From: Flaccisagitta enflata | Lineage: Eukaryota; Chaetognatha; Sagittoidea; Aphragmophora | Assembly (NCBI GenBank): GCA_965153355.1 | Contig: OZ231126.1 | Coordinates: 25,606,001 to 25,670,000 of the forward strand | Length of the DNA stretch: 64,000 bases | Direction: 5' to 3' | Shown: positions 49,529 through 61,875 of the stretch, in pieces | Position numbering within the stretch: the first letter of the stretch is position 1 | Layout of the letters: every line of letters starts with the position of its first letter | Notes under the pieces: model-generated | The model's input: only the letters and a program-made list of their open reading frames with translations | Database searches by the model: none | What the model was told of the DNA's origin: nothing | Program-made: the position numbers and the translations under genes

Positions 49529-49706
49529 AGTCGCTGGCTAAGCGACTCTTTAAGAGGCTGTGTCCGTAGGTATGTAGGTATGTTGGTAACGCGAAATTTT
49601 GGCTGACGCGAAATCGACTGAAATAGTGATATCTGAGCATTACGGCCCCTTTCCCGCCACATAACAGCCCCCAACGACTACTTATTGGCCGTGTATCCGG
49701 CCTCAT
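49529..49706 (-). repeat. R1 element with the empty insertion site
   Basis: AGTCGCTGGCTAAGCGACT to 'ccgtgtatccggcctcattt'. The single GTAT at 49578-49581 is the pre-insertion state of the 15254 foldback. Confidence 0.85.
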
Positions 49707-50090
49707 TTTTTTTCACTTTTGGCCGAATAGAAAATGGTACATGGCAAATGGCACATGGATGTCTACAAGCACATACCTTTTGTTACTTGGTAAAAGCAGA
49801 ACCCAATTCTCACTGCGTTAGGCAGAGCCAGAAAGAAAAAAAGAAAGGCCGAGTGTAGGCCAATACATGCGTCTTGCTTTCAAAGAACAGATGAACGAAT
49901 CAGTGAAGGAATTAGGGTATAAAAAAAGGTACAACAGCTTGTTTTGCGTTTTTAGGTGCGCCATAGCACCACTATAAGAGGCTCTATGTGCTGGTTGGTT
50001 GGTCGGTCAGTCGGTCACGCTCGAGTTCAAAATCTCTAAAAGAAGAAAAAATCACTGGAAATGATTGGGAAATATGCCAGGATGATTTTA

Positions 50091-50570
50091 AGATGCGCCA
50101 TAGCACCTCTATAAGAGGCTCTGTCCGTCTTTCCATCCATCGGTCACGCTTGATGGAAAAATTGCTAAAAAAGTTTAAAATAAATTGAAAACTCATTTTG
50201 TTCATCACTGATCACTGACGATACTCATCATTCTGTTCACTAAAATAATCAGCTACGGTTAGGTCGGATAGAGCTGAGGATAGGTCGGATAGGTCTGGTG
50301 ATAGGTCGGATAGGTCTGGGGATAGGTCTGATAGAGCTGGGGGTAGGTCTGTTAGAGGTGGTGATAGGTCTGAAAGAGCTCGGGATAGGTCTGATAGAGC
50401 TCAATATAGGTCTGATAGAGCTTGGTAAAGGCCTGATAGAGCTCAGGATAGGTGTGACAGAGCTAGGAATAGGTCTGATAGAGCTAGTGATAGGTCTGAT
50501 GGAGCTAGGGATAGGTCTAAGAATTAATGACAACCAGCACACCGTCTTGGCCCGTGTATCCGGCCTTGTC
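50091..50570 (-). repeat. R1 long form (copy B partner of 16378)
   Basis: AGATGCGCCATAGCACCT hairpin, 'ctataagaggctctgtccg', 21-bp array at 50265-50520, end 'cccgtgtatccggccttgt'. A further hairpin end lies at 49955. Confidence 0.75.
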
Positions 50571-50702
50571 TGTTTCAAAAGCCTGGCCGACAGACTAACA
50601 GACAAACAGAGCAACTGGCATGACCTCTTGAAGACATGCGTAGACGCGTATAAAAACGCTCTGAATGCTTTAGTGCATGGACGTAAAGGAGAACAAGATG
50701 TT

Positions 50703-50905
<203 letters not shown>

Positions 50906-51157
50906 AAGGAAGAAAGAAAATCAAAATGAGAATGCAAGCAAGGCAAAAAGTTATTTTTCCTCCCTTTTTTCTCCCTTATTACTTTTTTTCACAATCCACT
51001 TGAGGCCGATAGCCAATGAGGAACCTTTTTTTCCATTCCACTTCAGGCCGAATCATGAAATGAGGGCAGTGAGCTTCCAATCCACTCAAGGCCGATTCGG
51101 CCTTGAGTGTTTGAGCTACTAACTCTAGTACGAAATTCGGACTTTAGATACCTCCTC

Positions 51158-51242
51158 GGAAAATAGACTTGCAAACAGACAAACAGACAAAAATCCATTA
51201 AACAAAGTATATTGCTTTGTGGCAGAATTTTTACTGCGTTAG

Positions 51243-51292
<50 letters not shown>

Positions 51293-51464
51293 CGAGAGCG
51301 AGAGCGAGAGAGATAATAGATATACTCTCTTTCTTCTCTCTCTCTCTCTCTCCTTCTCTTCTTCAATCTCATTTTCGCTTTCTTTGTATCCGCCGTTGTA
51401 TATATACCGCAATTTTTTCGGGACATTTTTTTTTTTATTTTTGAAAATATTCCATCACTTTCAG
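51158..51464 (+). other. (GA)n and pyrimidine-rich DNA before a splice acceptor
   Basis: (GA)n/(GAGC)n at 51242-51312 and (CT)n at 51335-51352. Ends 'ttccatcactttcag', a good 3' splice site. Confidence 0.5.
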
Positions 51465-51981
51465 GCTTGGCGGTGACAATGGCGGCGGCGGAGGCAGAGG
51501 CGGTGGCGGAGGCAACGGAGGCGGTGACAATGGCGGCGGCGGTGGAGGCAACGGAGGAGGTGACAATGGCGGCGGAGGTAATGGCGATGCAGTTGGCGGC
51601 GGCAGAAGCAAGGGAGGCGGTGACAATATCGGCGGCGGAGGCGGCAGAGGCGGTGGCGGAGGCAACGGAGGCGGTGACAATGGCGGCGGCGGCGGAGGCA
51701 ACGGAGGAGGTGACAATGGCGGCGGAGGTAATGGCGATGCAGTTGGCGGCGGCAGAAGCAAGGGAGGCGGTGACAATATCGGCGGCAGAGGCGGCGGTAG
51801 AGGCGGCGGCAGAGGCAGTGACAATGGCGGCGGTGGCGATGGCGATGGAAGCGGTGGAGGCGCTGGAAGCGGCGGCGGAGATTGCGGTGGCGGCGGCAGA
51901 GGCGGTGTTTGGGGCTGGTAAAGGCGCTTGCAACGGTGGTATCGCGATCATGTTTAGATCTGGTTCACGGTTGTGTCAAAG
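51465..51981 (+). CDS. Candidate Ala- or Gly-rich internal exon
   Basis: Bounded by 'actttcag' at 51464 and donor GTAAGA at 51982. One frame is open across the whole 517 bp. It reads Ala/Glu/Thr/Val-rich (VTMAAAVEATEEV type) and then leaves the repeat with GKGACNGGIAIMFRSGSR; its stop lies inside the donor. Another frame reads Gly/Asn/Asp-rich and stops at about 51920. The body is a GGC-rich minisatellite with a long direct repeat (51526-51620 versus 51670-51770). No further exon or family was identified, so this rests only on the splice sites and the open frame. Confidence 0.3.
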
Positions 51982-52639
51982 GTAAGAAGGCTACATGATG
52001 ATTGATAAAGGCATTCGGGTAGATGATCCGGCGATGATATTTTCACTTAGAGTATGCGCAGAAGTGACAGAAGCTACAATGGTTTGGCCACGGCATGTTG
52101 GAAAAGCAACGATTGGGTAGCAGGCTACTAATACTATACTAGCAATATCTTTCGATGCGGCAAGCTTGGATGTGGTGGACGCGGTAACGGCTCGGAAGTA
52201 GAGTGTTTGGATGCGGTGGATGCGGCAACAGTTTGGCTGCAGGGTGTTTGGATGGAGCAGTGGTTCAATGGATGCGTCGCCTGTTCAGCAATATATCCAC
52301 CGTGGCGTGTTTGGATGTGGCTTCGGCGGATTGGTTTAAAAGGCGGTTTTAGCGTCTTTTGTGCCAAAAGTATCGAGAAAACGGATCGGAAGAAAAGAAT
52401 AGAAAAGAAAAGAAAAGAGAATTCATCCTCCGAAGAAGAATGAAGACGAAAAACGGATAGACCTCCAGACTTCAAAAACCACGCTTTTTAAAGCTTTTTT
52501 TTTTCTTCTTTTTTTACCTCTCTTTTCTGTTTATTTCATTTTTCACTGTTTTCATATTATTTTTTTTTCGTTATTTTTCCTAACTTTTTTTTCTTTTTTC
52601 TGTGTCTTTTTTCTTCTTTCTCCATCAAATGACAAAAAT
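51982..52639. other. Unique DNA, no gene seen
   Basis: 52140-52330 has loose 'ggatgcggtggatgcgg' repetition. The rest is AT-rich. Confidence 0.5.
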
Positions 52640-53490
52640 CGACAAACTTGATGGCACACTTGATGGCAAACTTGATGGCAAAATTGAGGGCACCTTGAAG
52701 GCAAACTTGATGGCAAACTTGATGGCAAACTTGATGGCAAAATTGAGAGCAAACTTGGTGGCAAACTTGTTGGCAAAATTGATGGCAAACTTGATGGCAA
52801 ATTTGATGGCAAACTTGATGGCAAATTTAATGGCAAACTTGATGGCAAAATTGATGGCAAACTTGATGGCAAACTTTGATGGCAAACTTGATGGCAAACT
52901 TAATGGCAAACTTGATGGCAAAATTGATGGTAAACTTGATGGCAAACTTGATGGCAAACTTGATGGCAAACTTCATGGCAAACTTGATGGCAAACTTGAT
53001 GGCAAACTTGATGGCAAACTTCATGGCAAACTTGATGGCAAACTTGATGGCAAAATTGATGGCAAACTTGATGGCAAACTTGATGGCAAACTTGATGGCA
53101 AACTTGATGGCAAACTTGATGGCAAACTTGATGGCAAACTTGATGGCAAACTTGATGGCAAACTTGATGGCAAACTTCATGGCAAACTTGATGGCAAACT
53201 TGATGGCAAACTTGATGGCAAACTTCATGGCAAACTTGATGGCAAACTTGATGGCAAACTTGATGGCAAACTTCATGGCAAACTTGATGGCAAACTTGAT
53301 GGCAAACTTTGATGGCAAACTTGATGGCAAACTTGATGGCAAACTTGATGGCAAACTTGATGGCAAACTTGATGGCAAACTTGATGGCAAACTTGATGGT
53401 AAACTTGATGGCAAACTTTATGGCAAACTTTATGGCAAACTTTGATGGCAAACTTGATGGCAAACTTGATGGCAAAATTGATGGCTCAAT
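52640..53490 (+). repeat. 12-bp minisatellite GATGGCAAACTT
   Basis: About 70 units with variants (aaatt, cttcatgg, ctttgatgg). Because 12 is a multiple of 3, most frames stay open and give DGKL, MANL, KFAI and CHQV periodic ORFs. No signal for translation. Confidence 0.95.
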
Positions 53491-53549
53491 TCAAGTCTGT
53501 CGTCAAAATATTGACGTCGTTTTGAGTTGATGACGTGACGCATTTTAGA

Positions 53550-53850
53550 AATGGAATTTTAGAAATGGCATTATGAAATTGCTCATTTTACATGGCATTT
53601 TAGAAATAGCCTTTTCGAAATGGTATTTTAGAAATGCCTCTTCTAAAATGCCATTTCTAAAATTGCATTCTAAAAAATGCCACTTCTAAAATGCCATTTT
53701 GAAAAATGCCATTTCTTGAATGACATTTTTGAAATGCCATTTCTGAAAGGTCAATTTTAAATTTCAGAAATGGTATTTTGATGGGCATTTTTGAATATGC
53801 CATTTGAAAAATAGCATCTTAAAAATGGCATTTTAGAGATGCAGTTGGTT
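53550..53850 (+). repeat. Degenerate 'aaatggcattttag' repeat
   Basis: Short units occur in both orientations ('aaatggcattttag' and 'ctaaaatgccattt'), so the region can fold back. Not clearly a transposon. Confidence 0.6.
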
Positions 53851-54332
53851 TGAACCAGATCATGCGCGATCGTGAACAAAAAATCTTGATGGAATTGTAA
53901 CTTGATGGAATGGTAACTTGATGTAATGGCGTTACTACCGTCGTTTGTGTAATTTTGTTACTGAGGAAAACTCTGCTACAAGTGAAAATTTCTTTATTTC
54001 ATATTTTCTTTTCATTCCTTTCTTTTTTTCTCCTTTTTTTTTTTCTTTATTTTTATTGGTTTTCTTTTCGTCTCGGAGGAAATTCCGTTTGTTTGTGTTT
54101 CCTCGTTGATGAGTTCAAAAATTTCCGCGGATGAATATTTTTGAGAAGATTTTTCCTGCAAAGTAAAAAGAATGAGAAAAATGAAAGAAAAAATAATTTG
54201 GTGGAAGTAGTAAAGATCATTGGAATGCAATTTTGGGTCCATGGGAAATGAAAAAAAAACCATTAAGGTCATTTCTTTTTTCGTTTTTCCTCTAATTCTT
54301 TTTACCCCTTTTCTCGAAATTCCTTGATTTGG
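53851..54332. other. AT-rich unique DNA
   Basis: No supported feature. Confidence 0.5.
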
Positions 54333-54517
54333 AAGGCCGGATACACGGCTACCCCAGTCGCGTGCGGGTAGGCAGGGGCAGTGAAATAGGGCATTCGGGC
54401 AGGAGCGGTACGCTAAAAAAGCCCAAAAACGCAGAAAAAGTAAAAAAAAGGGGACCAACCGGCCGACCAACGGACGGACAAAGTGGGGTGTATAGTCGCG
54501 TAGCACGCAACTAAAAA
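54333..54517 (+). repeat. R1 short interspersed element
   Basis: 'aaggccggatacacggctac', 'cccagtcgcgtgcgggtagg', GACC/GACG repeats, 'tatagtcgcgtagcacgcaa' and 'ctaaaaaa'. Full length. Confidence 0.85.
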
Positions 54518-55017
54518 AGCTTATGCCTTGCGCTGTATATATATCTCATCAACAATCCAATGTGAAGATTTTTAAAAATAAAAGATTGCGGCACAAAAAA
54601 AAAAAAAAAAAAATTAGGGATGAACTCTTGTATATATAAAATATGAGATGTTCTTAGCTTTGACAATTCCCGCCACTTAAGAAGGAGATCTGGTGTTGCC
54701 GCATTCTGTTGCAATTTGCTCCAAAATGTGCCGCTGCTTCTGACTGCATCTTTATCGATAGGGCTGTCGGGCAATTTTCCTAAGAGTTTGCTCCTCTAGA
54801 TAGATCTAGTCCCTAAATTCATCAGCTTTGTCGCCGTAAGATCATTCCCCGAAGTCATGCTAAGGTGTCGCACACTGATCAGACAATTGGCCCCCTCGGC
54901 AACTAATGTGTGGTTGTTGTGCCAAAGCTAGCTTTTTTGTCCGCTTTCCATAGTGGCATGGGATGCAGATTTTGGTTCCCAGTGCTTTTCAAAACAATCT
55001 TGCGACGACAAATAACG
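54518..55017. other. Unique DNA, no gene seen
   Basis: Contains an A-run at 54594-54613 and nothing else supported. Confidence 0.5.
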
Positions 55018-55174
55018 AGCGATGAACGATGAACGATGAACAATCAATGATGAACGATGAATGATGAATGATGAACGATGAATGATGAACGATGAATGAT
55101 GAACGATGAATGATGAACGATGAACGATGAACGATTAACGATGAATCATGAACAATGAATGATGAATGCTGAAC

Positions 55175-55208
<34 letters not shown>

Positions 55209-55255
55209 CAATGAATGATGAACGATGAACGATGAACAATTAATGATGTACGATG

Positions 55256-55286
<31 letters not shown>

Positions 55287-55293
55287 GCTGAAC

Positions 55294-55342
<49 letters not shown>

Positions 55343-55567
55343 GATGAACGATGAATGATGAACGATGAATGATGAACGATGAACGATGAACAATAAATGA
55401 TGAACGATGAATGAAGAACGATGAATGATTAACGATGAATGATGAATGATGAACGATGAATGATGAACGATGAACGATGAACGATGAATGATGAACGGTG
55501 AATGATGAACGATGAACGATGAATGATGAATGATGAACGATAAAAGATGAACGATGAATGATGAACG

Positions 55568-55600
<33 letters not shown>
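55018..55600 (+). repeat. 7-bp minisatellite GATGAAY
   Basis: Heptamers GATGAAC and GATGAAT alternate without fixed order. The reverse frames read SFIVHHSSFIIHRSS-like repeats over 21 bp (three units). Decays into AACGAACAAC-type sequence to about 55690. Confidence 0.9.
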
Positions 55601-55841
55601 CGACGAACAACAAACCACAAACAACGAAAAACGAACAACGAACAATTGATGACAAACGCCAAATGCCAGGCGACCAACAACCAACGAAGAACAACGACGA
55701 AAAGCCAAAAAGCTGAAATCGACTGAAATCGACTGAAATCGACTTGGCCAACTTGCGCTTGCAGAATACAAAAGAAGTCACAAGCACAAGAGAAAAAGCA
55801 GGGAACAAGACAGCGTCTTTTTCATCTTTTTTTTTCTTTTT

Positions 55842-56023
55842 AGTTGCGGACACGCAACTCTATAAGAGGCTTTGTCCGTCCGTCCGTCTGTCCGTCGGTC
55901 GGTCCGTCTGTCCGTCGGTCGGTCCGTCGGTCCATCGGTGAGCACGAGTCGAAAAGTGTGAAAACGCGCATTTCCGCTCCTGCCCACCCGTCCGCAACTG
56001 GTGGCCGTGTATCCGGCCTTGTT
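55842..56023 (-). repeat. R1 element, AGTTGCG-stem subfamily
   Basis: Plus strand AGTTGCGGACACGCAACT (perfect 7-bp stem, GACA loop), 'ctataagaggctttgtccg', GTCC/GTCG repeats, 'cccacccgtccgcaactggt' and 'ggccgtgtatccggccttgt'. The internal 'cgcaact' echoes the changed stem. Confidence 0.85.
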
Positions 56024-56299
56024 TTTTTTTTTTACGTGAAGACATTTATTTTTTAAAGTTGCCGCGATTAAAACAAACAAAAGGAGGAAGAATCCTGAGT
56101 AAGGGACGGCTAAGCCTAAGGCGTGGAGATTGGAGAAACATGCAAACCCTTGCAAACGCGGGCTAGCAAAGACGCAATCGTTGGAATATTACGACAATGA
56201 CATATGCGTAGATTCATACATACATGACGACATGAAGGGGTCCAGAAGGGGACGTACATGACGTGGGTAAGCAGGTACAAGGACACAAAAACACAGACA

Positions 56300-56323
56300 C
56301 ACAAACAGACACACAGACACACA

Positions 56324-56406
<83 letters not shown>
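56300..56406 (+). repeat. (CA)n microsatellite
   Basis: CAGACA units then about 80 bp of pure CA. Confidence 0.95.
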
Positions 56407-56410
<4 letters not shown>

Positions 56411-56572
56411 ACGTAAATTCACTTTCTTTACGTTAGAGAGCTTTTGGCGAAATTCGTAATAATTTGTAGGCAGTGAGAATGGATCAGGAATGATTCTTTT
56501 GAACAATTTTGTTCCTTCATTTTCCATTTGCAGAACGCAACAGTTTTGAAAACTTCTTATCGAGTCGGTTGT

Positions 56573-57020
<448 letters not shown>

Positions 57021-57021
57021 T

Positions 57022-57080
57022 AGTTGCGTGAACGCGACTCTAGAAGCCGCTATGACGGTCTTTTGGTCTGATTGTCCGTC
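57022..57080 (-). repeat. R1 fragment (hairpin end)
   Basis: AGTTGCGTGAACGCGACT then 'ctagaagccgctatgacgg' and GTCC-like bases. The body is missing. It abuts the (TTG)n tract. Confidence 0.6.
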
Positions 57081-57109
57081 ACGTAATATTTTTTTGAAAT
57101 ATAGCTTTA

Positions 57110-57480
57110 GTCTTCATTTTAAAGGTGTTTTATGGTACTTTAGGATACATAAGGGTACTTTAGGGCACTTAAGATTACTTTATGGTACTTAAGGTACTTA
57201 AGGGTATTTTAGGGTACATTAGATACTTATGGGTACTTTGGGGTACATTAGGTACTTAAGAGTACTTTAGGCTACTTTAGGTACTTCAGGGTACTTTGGA
57301 GCACTCTAGGTACCACAGGTACTTTAGAGTACTTTAGGGTACTTTAGGCTACTTTAGGTACTTCAGGGTACTTTAGGCACATAGGGGTACCTTGAGTATC
57401 TTTGGGTACTTAAGGGTGCTGTAGGGTGCTTTAGGGTACAGTTGGTGTTTAACTTTTTAAGGGTACTTAAGGGTACTTTA
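57110..57480 (+). repeat. Degenerate TTTAGGGTAC minisatellite
   Basis: Roughly 10-14 bp units of 'tttagggtactt' and 'aagggtac'. Then 'attacctt' units to 57550. Confidence 0.7.
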
Positions 57481-57559
57481 CCTTAATTACCTTTGTTAAC
57501 TTTATTACCTCAATTACCTTAATTACCTTTACTACCTTAATTACCTTTATTAGCACGCG

Positions 57560-57960
57560 ACTAAGGTTTGTTGACCTTGTTGTTATTGTTTTTGTTATTG
57601 TTGTTATTGTTGTTGTTTTTGTTGTTTTTGTTGTGGTTCGTTTTTTTTTCCTTCGTGCTGGCGATACAACGAATAACCATGTCTGTCGGTCTGATGGTCG
57701 GAAATTCCTTCCGTCTGTCCGTCCATAGTCCATATTCCGAAGCCTTTACAGTATCACAACTTACGAAGCTTATCAGGCCTACGACCTAAATGAGGATTGA
57801 GAAATTGTGTGCAAAAGGAGACTTCCTCTCCTCGAATTTATGAAGTGAAGGAATTGAAATGGTAGAAAAATGAAGAAGAAAATGAAGAAATTGAAGACTT
57901 TTTAGGCAAAACGACCGAAAACGGAGAGAATTTTTCGTCGCCTTCTTCTCTTGGTACATG
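57560..57960. other. (TTG)-like tract and unique DNA
   Basis: (TTGTTA/TTGTTT)n at 57575-57635 followed by unique sequence. No gene seen. Confidence 0.5.
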
Positions 57961-58146
57961 TCTAACTCTCTGTCTCTGTCTCTGTCTCTATCTCTATCTC
58001 TGTCTCTGTCTCTTCTCAGTCAGTTTGTCTGTCTCAATGTTTCTCTATCTGCTTCTGCCATTGGCTGTTGCTGTCTCCTCCTCTGGTTCACTATCTGTCT
58101 AGGTTCTCTGTCTGTCTGGTTCTCTGTCTGTCTTTCTGTCTGCCTG

Positions 58147-58238
<92 letters not shown>

Positions 58239-58309
58239 GCTCCTCCTTCTTTTCTTCTTCTTCTTCTTCTCCTTCTTCTTCTTCTTCTTCTTCTTCTTCA
58301 TCTTCTTCT

Positions 58310-58340
<31 letters not shown>

Positions 58341-58633
58341 TTTTTTCTTCTTCTTCTTCTTCATCTGCTTCTTCTTCGTCTTCTTCTTTTTCTTCTTTGT
58401 CCTCCTCCTCTTCTTCTTATTCTCCTTCTCCTTTCCCTGCTTCTTCTTCTTCTTCTTCTTCTTCTTCTTCTTCTTCTTCTTCTTCTTCTTCTTCTTCTTC
58501 TTCTTCTTCTTCTTCTTCTTCTTCTTCTTCTTCTTCTTTTTCTTCTTCTGCTTCTTCTTCTTCTTCTTCTTCTTCTTCTTCTTCTTCTTCTTCATCTTCT
58601 TCTTCTTCTTCTTCTTCTTCTTCTTCTTCTTCT

Positions 58634-58680
<47 letters not shown>

Positions 58681-58683
58681 GTC
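57961..58683 (+). repeat. (CT)n then (CTT)n microsatellites
   Basis: (CT)n/(CTGT)n to 58236 and about 440 bp of CTT with CTC/CTG variants. Gives Phe, Leu, Ser, Lys and Glu homopolymer frames; none is supported as a gene. Confidence 0.95.
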
Positions 58684-58810
58684 CTCCAGTGTGATCGGGT
58701 GTAGAAACATTAAAAAGAGAGAGAAAACCGTCAAAAAGCGCAAAATTTAATCAAGTATCCGTGGAGGAAATAAACCCGTGATATGGAGATAGACCTACCA
58801 GTTACTTTAG

Positions 58811-59008
<198 letters not shown>

Positions 59009-59049
59009 TGATAAGCTGATAAGCTGACAAGCCTGCTTCGCCTTGATTC

Positions 59050-59690
59050 AGTCGTGTGCGAGCGACTTTATGAATGATATTTTATTCGTCAAATAATGAC
59101 AGAAGCACACAAAACTATAAACTAAGGACTATCCGCTACCATTATTCTTCTTCATCAACCCGTTCTAAAAAGAATTGAACGGTTGATTGTCGTATGACAT
59201 TGTTCTGACTCGTGAGATTGCCGTCGAGGAATTTTTTGGATCGTTTGCCAAAGATCTCGTAGATGTTGGGAAATCCGAGATTTTGTCGAAGTTGTCGAAT
59301 GCTCTCCCAATGGTGATAGGAGAATATCCGTCGAATCGCGTCGTTGAGAGCCGTATTACATGTGCGCATATCAGAGACAGAATATTCAACCACATCAGCA
59401 CCATTAGCCAGAATAGGTACGCAATTTGAATATAACAAACTCATCAAAACTGATTCGTCTGGCTTTTTTAATACAGAAAGAACTGAATTAACGGATCTGT
59501 AGAACGATGCTAGCGCTGGTTTTACAGAAAAATTGATATTTGCACCAGCAACTACGGTTATGCCGAGGTACTTCCATTCACGTACAAATTCTAAGGATTT
59601 ACCGTTAAGAAGCAAGTCATCAACATGTCCATATGTTCTTACGTCTGTCCGTAGCAATTTGCTTTTTCTGCGTTTCTTGGTATTGAGGAA
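59050..59690 (-). mobile_element. 5'-truncated LINE: RT C-terminal part, 3'UTR and terminal hairpin
   Basis: The minus-strand frame is open from 59690 to the stop at 59142. It starts with FLNTKK, the RT motif LNxxK, then LNGKSLEFVREWKYLGI, the 'KYLG' thumb motif of CR1/Jockey-type reverse transcriptases, and NCVPILANGADVVEY, matching the 'lLYG' segment. Upstream RT blocks, including the catalytic YADD, are absent, as expected from 5' truncation during target-primed reverse transcription. After the stop come 74 nt with AATAAA (59081-59086 on the plus strand as TTTATT) and then AGTCGCTCGCACACGACT, a hairpin at 59050-59067 that closely matches the R1 3' hairpin. Confidence 0.75.
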
Positions 59691-59801
59691 TCATTGCCCC
59701 TGTCCATTCATCATTGATCAATTATCACTGAACCGGCCCCCGGCACATGACTAGGGAAGCAGCCTTGTACCCGTTTTTGTTCTTTTAATCCATTTATTTT
59801 T

Positions 59802-59949
59802 AGTCGCGGACACGCGACTCTACACCTTGCCGTGTCGGTCGGTAGGTCGGTCGGTCCGTCCCGTAACCTTTTTAAATTGCGAGCGTTTTTTTGCATTACA
59901 GCCCCTGCCAAACCGTCCGCGACTGTCCTGCCGTGTATCCGGCCTTGTT
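59802..59949 (-). repeat. R1 element, short variant
   Basis: AGTCGCGGACACGCGACT (perfect 7-bp stem, GACA loop), 'ctacaccttgccgtgtcgg', 'aaaccgtccgcgactgtcct' and 'gccgtgtatccggccttgtt'. Confidence 0.85.
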
Positions 59950-59964
59950 TATCCTTGTCTTTTT

Positions 59965-60144
59965 AGTCGCGTGCACGCGACTCTATAATCCCCTATGTTT
60001 GTCGGACTGTCCATCGGTCGCTTGGTCACCGTTTGCTTTTTCGGCATTTTCGGGCGCTCCTGCTCAAATACTTGAGTTAGCCATTTTCATCATTGCTCCT
60101 GCCCACCCGCACGCGACTTCGGTAGCCGTGTATCCGGCCTTGTT
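59965..60144 (-). repeat. R1 short interspersed element
   Basis: AGTCGCGTGCACGCGACT, 'ctataatcccctatgtttg', 'gcccacccgcacgcgacttc' and 'ccgtgtatccggccttgttt'. In tandem with the copy at 59802, 15 bp apart. Confidence 0.85.
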
Positions 60145-60293
60145 TTTTTATTGCCTCGTGTGAGTAGATGTGGGAAATGGTCTCTCAGGGAGTCACAATG
60201 TCGCACCTCGACTACAACAAAGTTGCTATTTCAATCGCGCCAACCACATTTTAAGTCAAGAAGGTAAGACCCTCGTGATGTTACTATCTAGCT

Positions 60294-60882
60294 CAAAAGT
60301 ATAGACACAAGCGTTTTGGGCAATATCTGTGCTTAGAATAAAAAAATGATATAAAAATTGGTGAGATCCAGAAACAAGATCAAATTTCTGATTGAATGGC
60401 ACCAACCGCGTTCTTCTAGGTCAGAGCGTTTAGAAATAACAGAAAAAACAAGATCAGGACTCCAAATCAAAAATGGCAAAAAAGATTGCAGTTCATTAAT
60501 AGAAGATAGCGCCCCATTATATTGCGCCATTACAATGAGGCAATGGCAGACACAATAGTGTCAACTTCTTTGGTGGTTGGCCTGGAAACAACCCTAATCT
60601 GAACCTTATTGAATTGCTTTGGTCTCAAATAAAGAAGCTTCAAAACAAAGATAGTACAACATCAGTTGCAAGGCTGAAAAAAATTGCTCTAAAAATCTAA
60701 AAAAGATCTTGCTAATTTTCCTTAAAACTCTCTACAAAAGCATACCAGGGTGTATGAAGGCGGTTGTTACAGCCCAGGAGGCTACAATTAGTATTACAAT
60801 GTATTCCAGAATTATATAACTTAATATTTATTGAATGAATCAATCAATGCTTATCTTTTGTCTATACTTTTGAGCTAGATAG
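60294..60882 (+). mobile_element. Tc1-like element, internally deleted
   Basis: Terminal inverted repeats CTATCTAGCTCAAAAGTATA and TATACTTTTGAGCTAGATAG. TA target duplication at 60292-60293 and 60883-60884. It holds the 3' part of a transposase gene. Confidence 0.85.
60460..60800 (+). pseudogene. Tc1-like transposase C-terminal remnant
   Basis: Three frames in turn match Tc1 motifs: SSLIEDSAPLYCAITMRQW (second Asp, 'EDSAP', about 60494-60550), GGWPGNNPNLNLIELLWSQI (about 60571-60630), and LYKSIPGCMKAVVTAQ (about 60729-60776). The canonical third catalytic residue in 'SPDLNPIE' is Asn here, and frames are broken by stops. The N-terminal DNA-binding region is deleted. Inactive. Confidence 0.75.
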
Positions 60883-61356
60883 TACATGTTTAGTCAAGAA
60901 CTTCATTAGGCCCATATAGTTACATACTTGGTCAAGACGGTTGTGAGACTGTCATGGTGAGGCCCGCTTTTACTTACAAACTGAGAGTGCATACATCTGT
61001 AATAACTATTGATCATTTCAGAAAAACTCATATTCTCAATAAAATCAAACATGTGTTAAGGCGTTAACCTGAAACAATCACTTTTATCTCTTATAGAGGA
61101 TGTCTTAATGGTTATTTAGCACAAAATGCAAAAAGAAAACTAGTGCTTTTGTGTCTCCTAAAAAAAAACAAGTTTCTGTTCATGTGAGAAATTATGATGA
61201 TCCAGTTTAAACACTATAAAGCATTGTTTCAGGGATTGGAAGTTTTCTGCAATGTGATCATCCAGGGGTGTGAATGAAAGGTGAAGTGACCTCTCCATAC
61301 AATGAATTTACAATGATGGCCGATGGATGAATCTTTCTGTCTTGGAAAAAGGTTTA
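60883..61356. other. Unique DNA, no gene seen
   Basis: AT-rich, with no supported feature. Confidence 0.5.
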
Positions 61357-61875
61357 GCGACACCTAGGAATTTATAAGAGTGTTTATTAGAAATATCATC
61401 AAAAGAATCATTTTCATGATTCTTATGTTTTTATGATCTTTTATTTTGATAACAACCTTTGCTGTATCTTGGCAAAGTGATTTCACGAGCTTTATCAGTT
61501 GGTAAAGCATAATCATATTTGATAATTCATTGGAGATTTTGTTTGATTGTTTTGCCTGTTATTTCTAAACGCTTAAAGCTACAGAAACCAGATTGCGCTC
61601 ACCTTTTTTGATTATTTGATGTGGAATAATTTGCCTTTTTTAGAAAAGTCTTTAGCTTTTCTTGAAGCTGAAATAATCTCAGAATAAGCTTTGTCTAATT
61701 TTTTCAAATATCAAATTATATTTTTTCCCCAATTTTCAAGATGTTAGCCCTAATTCTTTTGTTTGCCATTTTTAAACAGTTTTAGCAATAGGGGTATATA
61801 AGAATCAAATTGCACTTATTTTGAAGAGTTTCTAGCTTTTCTTGAAGCAGAGATATGCTTTGTAGAAGGTGTCGC
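61357..61875. mobile_element. 519-bp TA-flanked MITE
   Basis: Ends GCGACACCT and AGGTGTCGC with TA on each side (61355-61356, 61876-61877). Phrases such as 'tagcttttcttgaagc' recur inside. Short inverted repeats only. Confidence 0.55.

Noticed and set aside
52602-53530. DGKL/MANL repeat proteins
   Set aside because: 12-bp minisatellite with a period divisible by 3; stops are absent only because the unit lacks them.
54989-55853. His/Ser/Ile/Phe repeat ORFs on the minus strand
   Set aside because: They come from the 7-bp GATGAAY array.
57110-57480. Telomere-like TTTAGGG repeats
   Set aside because: Units vary between 10 and 14 bp and contain GTAC; no regular TTAGGG or TTTAGGG array.
59187-59429. 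Plus-strand ORF over the LINE
   Set aside because: Antisense shadow of the RT-encoding frame.
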